Source: Parastagonospora avenae f. sp. tritici 18332-5
Lineage: Eukaryota; Ascomycota; Dothideomycetes; Pleosporales; Phaeosphaeriaceae
NCBI GenBank assembly: GCA_022559985.1
Contig: JAFJTR010000012.1
Span: 186,001-250,000 of the forward strand
Length of the DNA: 64,000 nucleotides
Direction of reading: 5' to 3'
Shown here: in pieces, positions 11,645-22,965 of the stretch
How positions within the stretch are numbered: position 1 is the stretch's first letter
Layout: every line of letters starts with the position of its first letter
Position numbers and translations under genes: made by a program
Notes under the pieces: model-generated
Told to the model about the DNA's origin: nothing
Databases searched by the model: none
Seen by the model: only the letters and a program-made list of their open reading frames with translations

Positions 11645-13111
11645 TGTGGGCAGTGTTGCCCAAGCGGCTTTACTTTATTGAAGTCGTATTGAGTTGCAGA
11701 GTAAGTTATGTTAGGGCGACCTTGACGATTCCACATCCGCGGGACGGCGTCCACTTTATATGCGCCGTTCCATGGTACCAGAGCCCACGATGCGATGCCC
11801 GGGCAGAGCGAACAATCGTCACAGCCTACCAGCTACCGATACACAGCCATACACCAGATTCGCATTCCATCTACACGCAGTAGCCGGCAGTCGCTGAGAT
11901 CTGAGCAGGACCTGTCTCCGGCAGCGTAGTCGTCTCGAGGAATATTCGACGTTGAAGTGCCAAAGACAAACGGCAGGATGTTTCCGAGATGGCTTCGACA
12001 CTACAGTCTCGACTTCACGATACATACCCAGTGGAACGATCTCCTTGGAAAGCTTACTTGCGTCCTTGCGTCATTAGCGTGATGGTAGCTACGAATTGGT
12101 AGTCGAAAGACTCCAAGAATGAGGTAACTGCACGTTAGTATGCGTCTTTTGATGCTCCACGTGGCTGTGTGTAAGTAGTAGCTGTGTACAATGAACAAGT
12201 TTTCTTGATATGGTACCATTAAGAAAAGCCTATTCGTAAGCCCAAATATGCTCTGAGCAGACGTGAAGCTACCGCACCTTAGAAGCTTTGCGTACTGCCG
12301 TAAGTCTGTAGGAAACAATATGCGGAAAGATAAGGTGTGTATGTGTACTACACAAGACAGTTCTGCGCCTGCATATGTGATCTGCATTCGATATTGCGGC
12401 CCGCTTCAGTCTCGCCGACAGTGTGGTGCTTGAGAGGGAGCGTCCGCGATATCCGGGGCGTGGTTGGTTGGTCGGTGCACTGACGTCACTAGCTCCTGCT
12501 CTTCTCACAACGTGTACTTCGTACTCTTCTACTTGCATACTTCATTCGACATGTGCCTTGCAGCGAAAGTCCGGCTTTAAGTTGTTCTCGTGATTATATG
12601 CGATTGGCTTTTCTTGATTCGGTATGTATGGCATGTGTATTTAGCCGCGCAATGTCAGTGCTCGGAGAAACAGAGCCATCCATGAAGACCCACGTTGTGT
12701 CGCAGGTGTCCGCAATCCAGCTAAGGAGCACTTTTACGAACTCTAAATCAACTCGACTGCACTTCTGGAAACAAATAATACGCGATCGATGGTATGTAGA
12801 AGTCGAAACGAAAGCAGCGAAGTCTGTTTCGCCGAGCGAACGGACCGGATCAAATGCTGGCGGCCGCACCGCAATCAAAGCGGCCTGCTTGCGCGGCACG
12901 GCCACATTTCGGTAAGCACTAAAGACCGTATATAGACTGTAACTGGACTGAAGTAAGGCCCTCTATAGGGCGCAAATATGATCTTTACAAGGTACTGCCA
13001 GATGACTGACCAGCCTCCCCAGTCCGGATCTGCGGCTGTGGTGTATATCTGCATCTACTTTACTCAGCATCGTGAACTACGATCTCTTCCATCTACAACT
13101 TCCGGGCCAAC
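11645..13111. other. Intergenic, no supported gene
   Basis: Scattered frames of 60-140 codons on both strands lack recognisable domains. The segment nearest 13112 is presumably the P450 promoter. An inverted repeat GCCCT/AGGGC lies near 12957-12970. Confidence 0.4.
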
Positions 13112-14872
13112 ATGATTGAATATCTAATCGCTGCGGTCGCGGCCTATATTGGCTGGTGTATGGTCTGCCTGGAGCTTAACTACAGAAGGGCTTCATCCAT
13201 GAGAATACCACTCATCCGAGTGCCTGTCGATTACCTAAATATTCCTTTCCAGGTCATCGAGCCCCATATGTTCAACATCATCGACTTGCTTCCAGCACCA
13301 ATAGTAAATTCTTTGCCGACATTTGTACCATATATGCGTCGCGGATGGTTCTTCTACGAGAAAGCTAGCTCACACGTCCGCTACGGTCCTGCATTCGCGC
13401 TCGTCACTCCCCGCTCGATATGGATGCAGGTATCCGATTCAGAAGCAGTGCACGAGATTTTCACGCGGCGATCAGACTTTTTGCGTCCGCAGGAAAACTA
13501 CAGTATGGTACATTGAAGATCATGGGCGACTTCAAGCTAAATCTGTTGCAGAACTCCTTGAAGTATACGGTCCTTGTGTCTCTACGGCAGACCTAAAGAA
13601 CTGGCCGAGACATCGCAAAGCCCTTGCAGCACCTTTCAATGAGAGCATCATGAAGTTTGTTTGGAGCGAGTCTTTGACCCAAGCCAAGCAGATGATGGTA
13701 TCGTGGACTACATCCACCGCCTCTGCCGAGGGAATAAGTAGTGTCGCTCAAGACACACGAACACTGTCTTTGAACATCCTCGCGGCGACCGGATTCCGAC
13801 GCTCATTTGACTTCAAATCATCGAGTGAAGCCGCCGCGTCGTTGGATACAGCATCATCCTATCGCGACGCTCTTGCAACGGTGCTGGACAACATCATCCT
13901 TCTTTTGTTGCTCCCACGCCGATTCTTGTCTCATCCTCTCGTCCCAAAGTCATTGCAGCGCATTGGAAAAGCTGCAGATGATTTTCAACATCACATGGAG
14001 CAAATGCTTGAGGAGGAGATGAGAGCCTTTGAGCAGGGTACTTCAGGTGCAGGAAGTTTGATGACATCTTTTGTCCGAGCTGCAAACACACACGAAAGCA
14101 AAACCGATGGCTCTCAAACTCAAGGACTCTCCATAAAAGAGGTATATGGTAACATGTTCCTCGTTAACTTTGCTGGACATGACACTACAGCCAACACACT
14201 TGCATTTAGCATACTTTCGCTCGCAACGTCGCCGAAAGTACAAGACTGGCTTGCTGAAGAGATCCACGCTGTGACTACCAACATGGAAGATTGGGACTAC
14301 AGCCAATTGTTTCCGAAGCTACTACGATATCGCGCTGTCTTGGTCAGCTACATCCATCCCGTCTTTGATAAATACTAACATACCCTCAGCTCGAGACGCT
14401 CCGATTATTCCCACCTATCTTGTCTCTTCCCAGACACACCAACAACGAGCCCCAGCGACTCCAGATCGGAGATCGCACGATCGTTGTACCAGCGAACACC
14501 AACACATACCCCAATATCATCGCGATACAGACCCATCCACAATACTGGCCGAATGCATTAGAGTGGAAGCCCGAACGATGGATCACGACAGAGGGTGGCG
14601 AAGAAGTGCTCATTACTCCTCCACGTGACACTTTCCTTCCTTGGTCGGATGGCCCACAGAATTGCCCGGGCCTCAAGTTCGCGCAAGTCGAGTTCGTCGC
14701 GGTCTTGGCTCTGATCATGAGTCGGCATCGATTGAGGATTAAGCGCGAGCTGGGTGAGACTGAAGAGCAGGCTCTGACGCGTGTTCATAAGGTGCTCAAC
14801 GATTGCGATATGCAGCTGCTGTTGCGCATTAGAGACGCATCTCAAGTAAAATTGATGTGCGAACCTAGATAG
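13112..14872 (+). CDS. Cytochrome P450 monooxygenase
   Basis: This is a haem-thiolate monooxygenase, anchored to the ER by an N-terminal helix (I-E-Y-L-I-A-A-V-A-A-Y-I-G-W). Three exons, 13112-13502, 13552-14342 and 14390-14872, give 554 aa. The I-helix motif is A-G-H-D-T-T-A-N. The K-helix E-T-L-R is completed exactly by splicing the second intron. P-E-R-W is followed by the Cys-ligand loop P-W-S-D-G-P-Q-N-C-P-G, with Trp in the usual Phe position, a variant common in fungal P450s. The second intron uses the donor GTCAGC. Neighbours do not form a biosynthetic cluster and the substrate is unknown; the nearest terpenoid gene is 11 kb away. Confidence 0.93.
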
Positions 14873-15191
14873 TACGGGCTTTCTGTTCAGTGACAGCAGG
14901 CCCCAGCAACATTCATGTTCGTCTTCACCTAACGAGAAGGGTTAAGAGGTAGCCTAGATATATGTTCAGAAACCCCAATAGTACTACATGACATATCTTA
15001 TGGCACTGGATATATTTAAGCATCTTTATAAACTTATTGGCGTACTTTGAAAGACTATTACATCACTTCGCGCATGTGAAAGAGCGAACACGAATTTTGC
15101 TGCTGCCTGGTGATACGGAGCTTCGAAAGGGGTACTGCGGGATTTTCTTGAATGAATGTTGTACATTTGAGTCTATCTGGAAGCGTTTTCT
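14873..15191. other. Intergenic between convergent genes
   Basis: Convergent 3' flanks of the P450 and the nucleotidase; AT-rich, no gene seen. Confidence 0.5.
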
Positions 15192-17348
15192 TCAAGAGCT
15201 ACCGATACCTGCCCCAACAGGGCAATTCGGTACATTTGCCTGCCAAGCAACCTTCGCGTATGCCGGCAAATAGCTGTTGGTCGTGAAGCTCTTATCGATG
15301 TAATAAGACACTTGACTGAGCGAGAACTGTCCACCAACATCTGGAGTATTGAGTGCGTTCACAACGTAAGTCGCAATAAAGTCCAAGAAGATCAGGTCCA
15401 CGGTCTTTGGCATTGAACCGTCGATGGGGAACGAAGCGTTTGCTTGCAAGTCATTTGGCTGACTGTAATTTGGGATCTTCGAGTGCACGGTATCATCGCC
15501 ATCGCTTCCAAAGTCATCCGTCGTTGTGTATCCTGGAGTGGGAGCAGTAGACTGTCTTCGAATTAGGCGACCGCCCTGCTTGGAGCGCTTCGTGAGTCCA
15601 TCGTACTGATGCGTGAGCGGCGGATCAATGCAAGTGTCGCGATCAGCCAGTAACGGACTAAAGTTAAAGTCTGCGGTACGAAGATCGCGCTTCTTCTTCT
15701 GGAATGGTCCGGCATTGAGTATGTCAATCACCTTCGAAGCCTGCTCGTATGGCACGTCGGGAATGAACTGGAATGAATCCGCGAACGGTGACACGATGAA
15801 GGAATCGTCGTAGGTGAAGGGTCCTTGGGCTAAATCGAAGCGGACTGATCCGGTGTTGATGATGATCAAGCGAGCCTCGTTTTTGCGGGTCTCGTTTACT
15901 ACGACCGTAGATAGGGCGGTCTGCAATAGCTTGAAGATGTTTCCATCGGCTAGGAACGGCTTGCAGTATTGGCAGTATGTCGCGGGTGCGCAGCCGTAAA
16001 GTTGCGTGAGATTGAGCTTGCTGCGAGCAGAGGTGATCTCTGAAGTCACACCCACGCCTTTTCTGGAGTCGAATTTGGTGTAGCGTTGGCTTTCCTCGGC
16101 GTGGTAGGTAAAGGTCGCTCGATTCCAGTCAAGGTATCGTCGCGCATAACGCAGGCTGGATGGTGTAGTCGAGGTGGGAAGATGCGCACTTGCCGAAGCT
16201 GTGCCCTTGCTTGGTGGAGGTACTGCATTGCGTGTTGGGTTCGGGACGCCTTTCGGATTGTGCGGAGCCTTGCAAGTTGATGACTTGATGCCAGAGATAG
16301 ACACCCATCCGAGTGTCTCGCAGTAGCGGCCCGATTCGAGACCAGTTGCCTTGTTGTCGTACACGGTAAAGTCACGGATATGCGTATGGCCGCCAAAAGC
16401 TTGAATCGGGACGTCTGGCCGCACTTTACGGATTGCGCTGAAGACAGTGCCAAATGTGCTGCTAGATACAGTTGTTCGCACTGGGTTGTGGCCGGTGAGG
16501 ACGAAGAGATCAATTGGCTTCGTGTAGTTGACGGCTGCTTGGAACCATGGCTGCTCGACCATGTGTGCCGCTTTGATTACCTTTGACACGTTGCTGTTGC
16601 CAGTGAAGTCAAACAGAACACCAAATGCCATGACGCGAAGACCTTGGCGGATGTCAGCGTAGCATCGATGCAGTGGGACGAACGCTTACCCTGCTCTGTG
16701 GTAAAGTAGCGATACTTCGCCCCAATGTACTCGAATTGTTTGGTAGCAGGGTTGAGGATTTGCACATTGCTTGTGAGGTACTTGTCACCGTAGACTTTCG
16801 AGAAGTTGCTAAAGGTCTCGTATGCGATTTCAGTCACATAAAGCTCATGATTGCCTATGGTCAAGAGATCGTAATCCAAGTTTTCAAAAATCGCGTTGGA
16901 GATGTTGCCGTTGGGTGTGGTGGCATCGCTCAACCCAGCGCCATCATGCAGATCCTGTTGTTGCCGTCAGCATTCCCTTCGGTCGCAAAACGAGTTGGAA
17001 TCTTACACCAGTATCCACCAAAAGAAGGTCTACACCAAGCTTCTTAGCTTTCTGCTTCATGTGCTTCGTGAAGCTCACGTAGTCACCCCAATCAGCCCCA
17101 TAATTTTGTTCCTTGATGTGACCTTCCAGCCAGCCATGAGTATCAGTGGTGTGAAGGAAATTGATCTGTCCCCATTCTAGTGGTGCCTTCGGACTTGTTG
17201 TCGTATTTTGGGCGTCCGGCTGCATCCGGCGAACGTTTCGCGTGAGAACTACATCATCTCTCAAAGGGCCATAACAGCTGTCATCTCCCTCACATGCATG
17301 CCCAGTAACCGCCAAGAAAGTAATAGCTGCTAGTGTCGATCCTAACAT
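15192..17348 (-). CDS. Secreted 5'-nucleotidase-like metallophosphoesterase
   Basis: This is a binuclear-metal phosphoesterase of the 5'-nucleotidase (UshA/calcineurin-like) family, predicted to be secreted. Three exons (17348-17007, 16954-16690, 16642-15192) give 685 aa. The start M-L-G-S-T-L-A-A-I-T-F begins a clear signal peptide ending near G-H-A-C. Metal-ligand motifs are H-T-T-D-T-H-G-W-L-E-G-H (about 67-78), G-N-H-E (about 147) and, after G-H-N-P-V, F-G-G-H-T-H. A longer in-frame start exists at 17489, but its added residues precede the signal peptide and are unlikely. A C-terminal nucleotidase domain follows. Scavenging of phosphate or nucleosides outside the cell is the likely role; exact substrate unknown. 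Confidence 0.88.
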
Positions 17349-17964
17349 GATTGCGACGCTCGAAGTGAGATGCAGGAATGATGGCACAGAGCGTGCGGGA
17401 CTTGATATACTGAAGTTCGCCCGCAGATGCGTCACCCATTTCCGCCGCATACGGGAAGCAGGGCCACAATTAGAACTGCTTCTCCTCACGTGTAACGCTC
17501 ATTGGAAGGGAAGATAAGCCTCGTCCAAGCCCGTTGACAAGGCCACGCGAAAAGCTTGGTCTCAGCCGTCCCACCTTCTTCATCCAAGCTTAGTGCATTT
17601 GTTAGCGCCCCGAAAGGCTGAAGATGACGCCTCGGATTTCACCGAAATTTTGTCGCACACAGATACGTCTGGAATGATTTTACCTTAACGTAGAACCTCA
17701 CGATTGTTTCAGGAAGGCTAATGTTTAGAAAGCTAGGTTACGAAATCGTTCGAGCTTGAGATGGTACAGAAACAAGTATTCTCAATTCCAGTCATCATCA
17801 CCATCATAGGATGTGCAAAAGGTTATCAGCAACTCCATCAATTAGTTCGATTAGTTCCATCAAGTATGCTGTACGGCATTATTTCGATTTCACGGCCTCG
17901 TGAGCCCCATCCTATTCTGAGGCACTCCACGAGCTTTCGTTCCGGACAACATCAGTCGTGGGAT
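17349..17964. other. Intergenic
   Basis: Upstream region of the nucleotidase and 3' flank of the next minus-strand gene; no gene recognised. Confidence 0.5.
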
Positions 17965-19083
17965 TCAAAGATGATCTACAGCCTTCCCAGTCCCACCAAT
18001 CTTTCCCATGCCCTGACGAAAGAGCTTTTCTGCGTCTTCCATGATCTCGTATAGATTTCCTCCCTCAAACTGGTCAGTGGCTTTTTTTGGCCTAACAGTT
18101 TCGAAGTGCTCCATGAGCGTGATACGCAGGTTATGCGGCAGCGGTTTGACGAGTTTGAAGCTCCTGAACGTCTTCAGTTGCCCATACGGATTGGCCTCAA
18201 AGTCTCGTTTGCGGATGTCGGAGATGCGAATGGTTGTATGACCTCGCAAAGCCCATTGCCAAGTGAGCACTTGATTTATGCAGCTGCTGAGTTTGCTTAT
18301 GTTCCTGTTGGCGATGGGGAAGCGGAGGATAACCTTGGCTGATGGGTATTGACGGCAGAAATCTGAGAGTGCATAGTCATATTTGATGGCTTGGAAGACA
18401 TCCCCTGAATTGCATTCGTCTGCGTCATCCTCAATCGTGGAATTTCCATGTGTGGCAATGATACTACGCAACGTGGCTTTGACCTCGGGAGCGTAATCGG
18501 CTACGAATCGTGATGCCATTTCGACACCACGGATGCCCTGGCCTTCATTTGCAAGGAAGCGAAGCTCGTTGCTCTTGAAAAGTAGACCACGAGTGTCTTC
18601 AAGGATCTGCTTAACGACATATCGCAGCTGATTGAACGTAGGCGAAGAGGGTCTTCTCATGCTATCCTCAGCATTTCCCTTATCAACGAAATCGATCATA
18701 TGGCCAAGGTTGGCCTCATGCGGTAGCAAATTGTTGTCGGTGACGAAATCCAAGTTCCCAATCCTATCTCTTGGCTCTCGGAAGTAGTCGGACATATCTA
18801 GGGCTTCGACATTACACGCCAGCAAACCATGGGTGGCGGTGAGAGCATAGATCCAGATAATCTCTCTTAATTCTCGTGGGAGATCGAGCAAAGGGCAAGG
18901 TAGCACCCAGACCAGCTTTGGTGGTTCATGAGGTAGTAGACCTTCTGCTGACTCCTCAGGCAGTGTCTGGTATCGGTCTTGTGCTGCGTCAAATCGCGGG
19001 ATGAGAATGCGATTCGGCGCTATGGCGGGATTGCTGGTCGATACCAGTTGCGCCCACCAGTCTTGCTCTTCCGTGGACATCAT
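17965..19083 (-). CDS. ELRN-box family protein, copy 1 (divergent)
   Basis: A single exon encodes 372 aa. Around residue 65 it has P-L-L-D-L-P-R-E-L-R-E-I-I-W-I-Y-A-L, a short F-box/2EXR-like helix box, and later N-Q-L-R-Y-V-V-K-Q-I-L-E-D-T-R-G-L-L-F-K-S-N-E-L-R-F in two conserved segments. The same two boxes, in the same order, occur in six other loci of this window. This copy is the longest and most diverged and ends in V-D-H-L rather than the G-[FI] tail of the others. Proteins of this type are abundant in Dothideomycetes; an F-box-like adaptor role is often guessed but unproven. No signal peptide or membrane helix. Confidence 0.75.
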   Translation of the reverse strand: MMSTEEQDWWAQLVSTSNPAIAPNRILIPRFDAAQDRYQTLPEESAEGLLPHEPPKLVWVLPCPLLDLPRELREIIWIYALTATHGLLACNVEALDMSDYFREPRDRIGNLDFVTDNNLLPHEANLGHMIDFVDKGNAEDSMRRPSSPTFNQLRYVVKQILEDTRGLLFKSNELRFLANEGQGIRGVEMASRFVADYAPEVKATLRSIIATHGNSTIEDDADECNSGDVFQAIKYDYALSDFCRQYPSAKVILRFPIANRNISKLSSCINQVLTWQWALRGHTTIRISDIRKRDFEANPYGQLKTFRSFKLVKPLPHNLRITLMEHFETVRPKKATDQFEGGNLYEIMEDAEKLFRQGMGKIGGTGKAVDHL

Positions 19084-19586
19084 CTCAAGAGATACTTTGT
19101 GTGCGCGTGGTAGAATGCGAGTGAGATTCGTAAACGTGTGGTTGAGGTCGTGGAAGTGCTTGTGTTGATGGTGTCAAGGTGAAGTAGGCTCTAAGAAAGG
19201 GCAGGTCCCAATAGATTACATAAGCATTAGGATAGGAGTGCGCGCGAGAGGAGGGACCATTATGTCACAGCTCGATAAAGCTATTGGCGAGCATGCACTC
19301 GAAGCCGCACTCACTAATCCGGAAATCAGAGTTATGGTGGGTGCCTAGTCTTCGGAGGTTAAGAGTAGCGTTCTTCACGTAAAAACAACAACAAATAGAA
19401 GCGATCTTTGCGTAATATTAGGGTATCAGGAGATCCATGTGATTAGGTAATAGCGGCCAGAGGAAAGCGACCTGCGCATGAAGATGTGTAGGAAAGTGAA
19501 CGGGTATATCGCAACAAACAAAGACCAAAAGACACAAAAGTAGATCCACTGGACGGGAATCGTTCGTCGACTCCACTAAACAGCAA
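19084..19586. other. Intergenic
   Basis: No gene recognised between the two minus-strand genes; one 71-codon frame crosses into the next gene and looks accidental. Confidence 0.5.
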
Positions 19587-20522
19587 TCAAGCATGCCCTT
19601 GAGTCCTAGGAGCGTGCTTTGGACCGCTAGCACGACCAGTCCACTCGATCAATCCATGATCAGCATATGCCCAATATTCGCGCGTTTTCTTGTACAACTC
19701 CATGCGCGCGGAGAAACTTTCTACGGCCATGATTTCTTGGAAAGGTAGAGGTCTCTCCATGAGCGGCACGTTATCCAGGGCAATGGCTGTTCCGGAGTCT
19801 GCGCGCTTGGGTCGTGCTGGACGATTTAATTTTGACGACTGAGCTACAGGTTGGTGAGAAACGGTTGGAAGTCTTCGCTGTGGGTTCGACAAATCCCGCT
19901 GACCGGACGATGGATTGCGGTGCACTGAATTGTTCGAAGTTCGTCGCTCTGGTTGTGAATGTGTAATAGAAGCATGAGACGTGCCTCTCGATAATGGCTT
20001 CCTCCCTTGCAGTTGAGGATAGTCCTTTCTTATCGATTCTGATGCAATCGGTGTCTCTGTGGCTGTTGGCTTAGGTTCAAGAGTAACATCGTGGAGCTCT
20101 CTATCCAAGCCTACGCGTTGTCGCAGACGAGACAGGCTCGACTGCATCCTCAGCGACCTTGCACTGTTTTTTGTTTTCACACTTTCGGATCTGGCAATGG
20201 GCCTGTTGTCTCTGCTTGTGGGTTCAATTGGACTACAGTCTTCAGACACGTGTGAGATCGACTTCCTCCTCAGCTTTGATAGGCTTCTCTTGAGCGATAG
20301 ACTGGGCCGTCGTATGGTACCGGCAAAGGTATCTGATCTCTTCGGAACCTCGATTTTGCCCGTGGCTGTGTATGTATGGGATGGTGTCTCGTCTGGCTCC
20401 AGCACTATCTTGGTGAAGTAGCTGTCGAGTATCGATGGCTGCATGCCGCCCATCACATTGATGCCGCCTACGTGCTTCGCATCCATGGGGCCAGAAATGA
20501 CCAGGGGCTTCGACTTAGCCAT
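19587..20522 (-). CDS. Basic Ser/Arg-rich protein, possible CRIB-like N-terminus
   Basis: A single exon encodes 311 aa. I do not recognise an established family. The N-terminus has I-S-G-P-M-D-A-K-H-V-G-G, which resembles the core of a CRIB motif (I-S-x-P followed by H-V-G). The middle (about residues 60-250) is low-complexity, basic and Ser/Arg/Pro-rich with possible phosphosites such as R-R-P-S-L-S and R-R-K-S-I-S. The C-terminal 60 residues are more ordered and aromatic (R-E-Y-W-A-Y-A-D-H). A signalling scaffold or Rho-GTPase-binding protein is possible. The long open frame with clean start context supports a real gene. Confidence 0.6.
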   Translation of the reverse strand: MAKSKPLVISGPMDAKHVGGINVMGGMQPSILDSYFTKIVLEPDETPSHTYTATGKIEVPKRSDTFAGTIRRPSLSLKRSLSKLRRKSISHVSEDCSPIEPTSRDNRPIARSESVKTKNSARSLRMQSSLSRLRQRVGLDRELHDVTLEPKPTATETPIASESIRKDYPQLQGRKPLSRGTSHASITHSQPERRTSNNSVHRNPSSGQRDLSNPQRRLPTVSHQPVAQSSKLNRPARPKRADSGTAIALDNVPLMERPLPFQEIMAVESFSARMELYKKTREYWAYADHGLIEWTGRASGPKHAPRTQGHA

Positions 20523-22107
20523 GCTGTGTATGCTTCACGAGCCCAAGATTGTTGTGGTGAGGTGTGAGACGCCTGAGAAGCGTACGAGTGGCGGCTAATC
20601 GACGAAAAGTTTCGGGTTGATGGATGTGGTTTGAGGTTACAGGCTTTCGGGCGCGAAGGGTGTGACAGTGAGTCAGAATAGTGTGGTCTTTAATGTGGAT
20701 GTGATTGATCACTCATTCCACACGTACAGAGACTCCATGTGGCTTATACAAGACAGATTGTGACAGTCGTGATGAAGACCGAGCGCTCAGACGAAGTTCC
20801 GGATGCCACAGCATGCATCTCGCAAGAGTCTTTGTCAAATCTGATTTTGCGGAGATCAAACCAGGGGCGACTCAAAAAGGTAAGACATGTTCGAGAGCAA
20901 CTCTCGACCTTCGCTCGCATGTGGCTTAGCAATGGGATCGATCTCTCATACGTCGAGTCAGTTTTCTGAGACCTGTTACGTCTGGTGCAGGCGGTTATAT
21001 CTGCAATGATATTAGTTCGAGCTTCATGCTAGTTTCCATGGAAGCCACGAAGAACTGGGCGTGTGCGCAGAATACCCGAGGAAGCCTTTGAGATGAACAG
21101 GACCTCCGCTGCAGGGTAGGTGATATGTATCGATCTATTGTACGTGGTGATGAGGGCGACTGTGGGTCGGAAGGGCCACCTACCGACTACACATTCGCAT
21201 GCATGTAGTGCTAAGAGACACCAAAGCTGGGCATAGCTCCTTCACGATGTCCCTTTGCCCTTGAAGATGCGGCTACAGTAGCTCCTTGAGCATCCTAACG
21301 CGACGATAGTTCTTTGAGTCAATAACACCGCAAACCAATATGACCAAACCTCGATCCAAAATACTTTGGTCTGAAGGCATGTACCATGCTGATGATCAAG
21401 CTTGGTCATGTTTAAGCCCGCATAGCGATGCGTCATAGGCTTTGCGCTCACACTGGCTGCAAGCGTGCGAATCGGTAGCCCGAGGTTTTCACGAAATCTC
21501 GAATCGTGTTGCGACGGGTAAGTGAGCTTCCTACCGCTGTATGTTTAATATTCGCGCGTATAGCGATGTTGTGTGGTGTCTGAAAGGACCGATGAGGCAG
21601 CAGACGTCTCTAAAGCTTCGGTATCGTCTCATATCTTATTCCGAAACCTTGGCGAGGGTCCACCAATGAACCCCAACCACCAAGTTTGGCCTCAGTCCTC
21701 ATCTCGCTTCCACCACAAACCGCAAGGCTGCAAGATCGCCACCCTCACCTTTGACCTCAGGATCCAGGGGGCTGCAATTGTGCGACAAGCTTCTGTAGAG
21801 CCGGTAATGGAAGGCGCCTGCCGTGACGCACTGACAGGTGTCACCGCTTGCAATATTGGACCCCACAGTATAGCAAGATGGACGCCTTCGACAGTGGGCT
21901 GCATGTGTATAAGAGTGATGCGTTCCTGCTGTGAGTATTGTCTATTATCAACAAGTCTTTCTTTCACTTCCGAAGTCGTTCATTCTTCACTACCAACTTC
22001 ACTTCTATCGTTTCCTGGAGATTCGATTCGGCCGGTCCACTTGTACCTTATAGTATTTACCAACTTTCGTCTTTCACTCAACGAAAACCATCTCAACCAC
22101 TTCCAAA
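20523..22107. other. Intergenic / promoter and leader of secreted protein gene
   Basis: The first kilobase has only short frames. A 203-codon frame at 21573-22184 overlaps the next gene out of frame and looks spurious; the last ~150 bases are pyrimidine-rich leader (many TTC and CAC runs) ending in CCAAAATG. Confidence 0.45.
21908..21913 (+). promoter_or_regulatory. Possible TATA element of the secreted protein gene
   Basis: TATAAG lies about 195 nt upstream of the ATG at 22108, followed by a pyrimidine-rich leader typical of highly expressed fungal genes. The position is plausible; function is inferred. Confidence 0.35.
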
Positions 22108-22965
22108 ATGAAGCACTCCGTCCTCGCTCTTGCCCTCATCGGTGCCGTGGCCGCGCGCCCCACCACAAAGGCCGTCAAGCGTGAGGTGCCCCAGGAGCAC
22201 TCTCACGAGAACATCATCATCTCGGTCAACAACAGCCTCATGAAGAACAACCCAGATGACATTGGTGATGCCATCTTCGCACTCCTCGGAGCCGATGCTG
22301 CTGCTGAGGGCGCCGGCAACATCGAGGACACCGACTGCCTTCAGCTCGCCACTGCCGACCAGGCCTTCACCAACGCCAAGGCGGAGGGCGATGTCGACGG
22401 CATGGTCTCTGCTCTCATCTACCGTGCTCTCGAGCGCAACACTGGCAGTGTTGGCCTTGCGTCCGCCCTCTGTACCTCCATCGAGGCTGTCAACCCTGAG
22501 ATCGCCGCTCTCCAGCAGCACCAGGACCCTGCCAGCGATGGCGCCGCAGAGCTGAACAAGGGAATTGCCGAGGAGCTCGCTCGCCAGATCGACTCTGTCG
22601 GTGGTGACCCAGCTCTTGCCAACGAGGCGTCCACTTTCGCCCCTGGTGAGATTGGCGATGAGACTGGCGCAGGCAACACCTGTAACGAACTCGACGATGA
22701 GGCTGGCTGCATCAACAGCCAGAACCTCCGTGTTGATGACCTCTCCGCTGCCGAGATCGAGGCTGCCGTTGCTGGCGGTGCTGCCGCTGCCGACGATGCT
22801 GCCGTTGTCGACGATGCTGCAGCTGGAAACGCCACCGCTGTTGCGCCTGAAGCCAAGGGAAAGGGAAAGGGCAAGGCTAAGGCCAACAAGGGTAACAACG
22901 CAGCGGCTGTTGACGCTTCCGCGGATGCCCTTCAGCAGATCCAGGCCATTGCCTGTGCTGCTTAA
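22108..22965 (+). CDS. Abundant secreted / cell-wall-type protein
   Basis: A single exon encodes 285 aa with signal peptide M-K-H-S-V-L-A-L-A-L-I-G-A-V-A-A-R-P and a dibasic K-R pro-peptide site soon after. It matches a widespread ascomycete family of secreted proteins with conserved blocks such as C-L-Q-L-A-T-A-D-Q-A-F-T-N-A-K and L-I-Y-R-A-L-E-R-N-T-G and I-A-A-L-Q-Q-H-Q-D-P-A-S. These are variously annotated as cell-wall or effector-like proteins without known activity. The four cysteines in the core could form two disulphides. The C-terminal region is Ala/Asp-rich with a G-K-G-K-G-K-A-K tract. Very strong bias to C-ending codons and the CCAAAATG start suggest high expression. Confidence 0.85.
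   Translation: MKHSVLALALIGAVAARPTTKAVKREVPQEHSHENIIISVNNSLMKNNPDDIGDAIFALLGADAAAEGAGNIEDTDCLQLATADQAFTNAKAEGDVDGMVSALIYRALERNTGSVGLASALCTSIEAVNPEIAALQQHQDPASDGAAELNKGIAEELARQIDSVGGDPALANEASTFAPGEIGDETGAGNTCNELDDEAGCINSQNLRVDDLSAAEIEAAVAGGAAAADDAAVVDDAAAGNATAVAPEAKGKGKGKAKANKGNNAAAVDASADALQQIQAIACAA

Noticed and set aside
21573..22184. 203-codon plus-strand frame before the secreted protein gene
   Set aside because: It overlaps the real gene out of frame, crosses a TATA element and leader, and has no recognisable domain.
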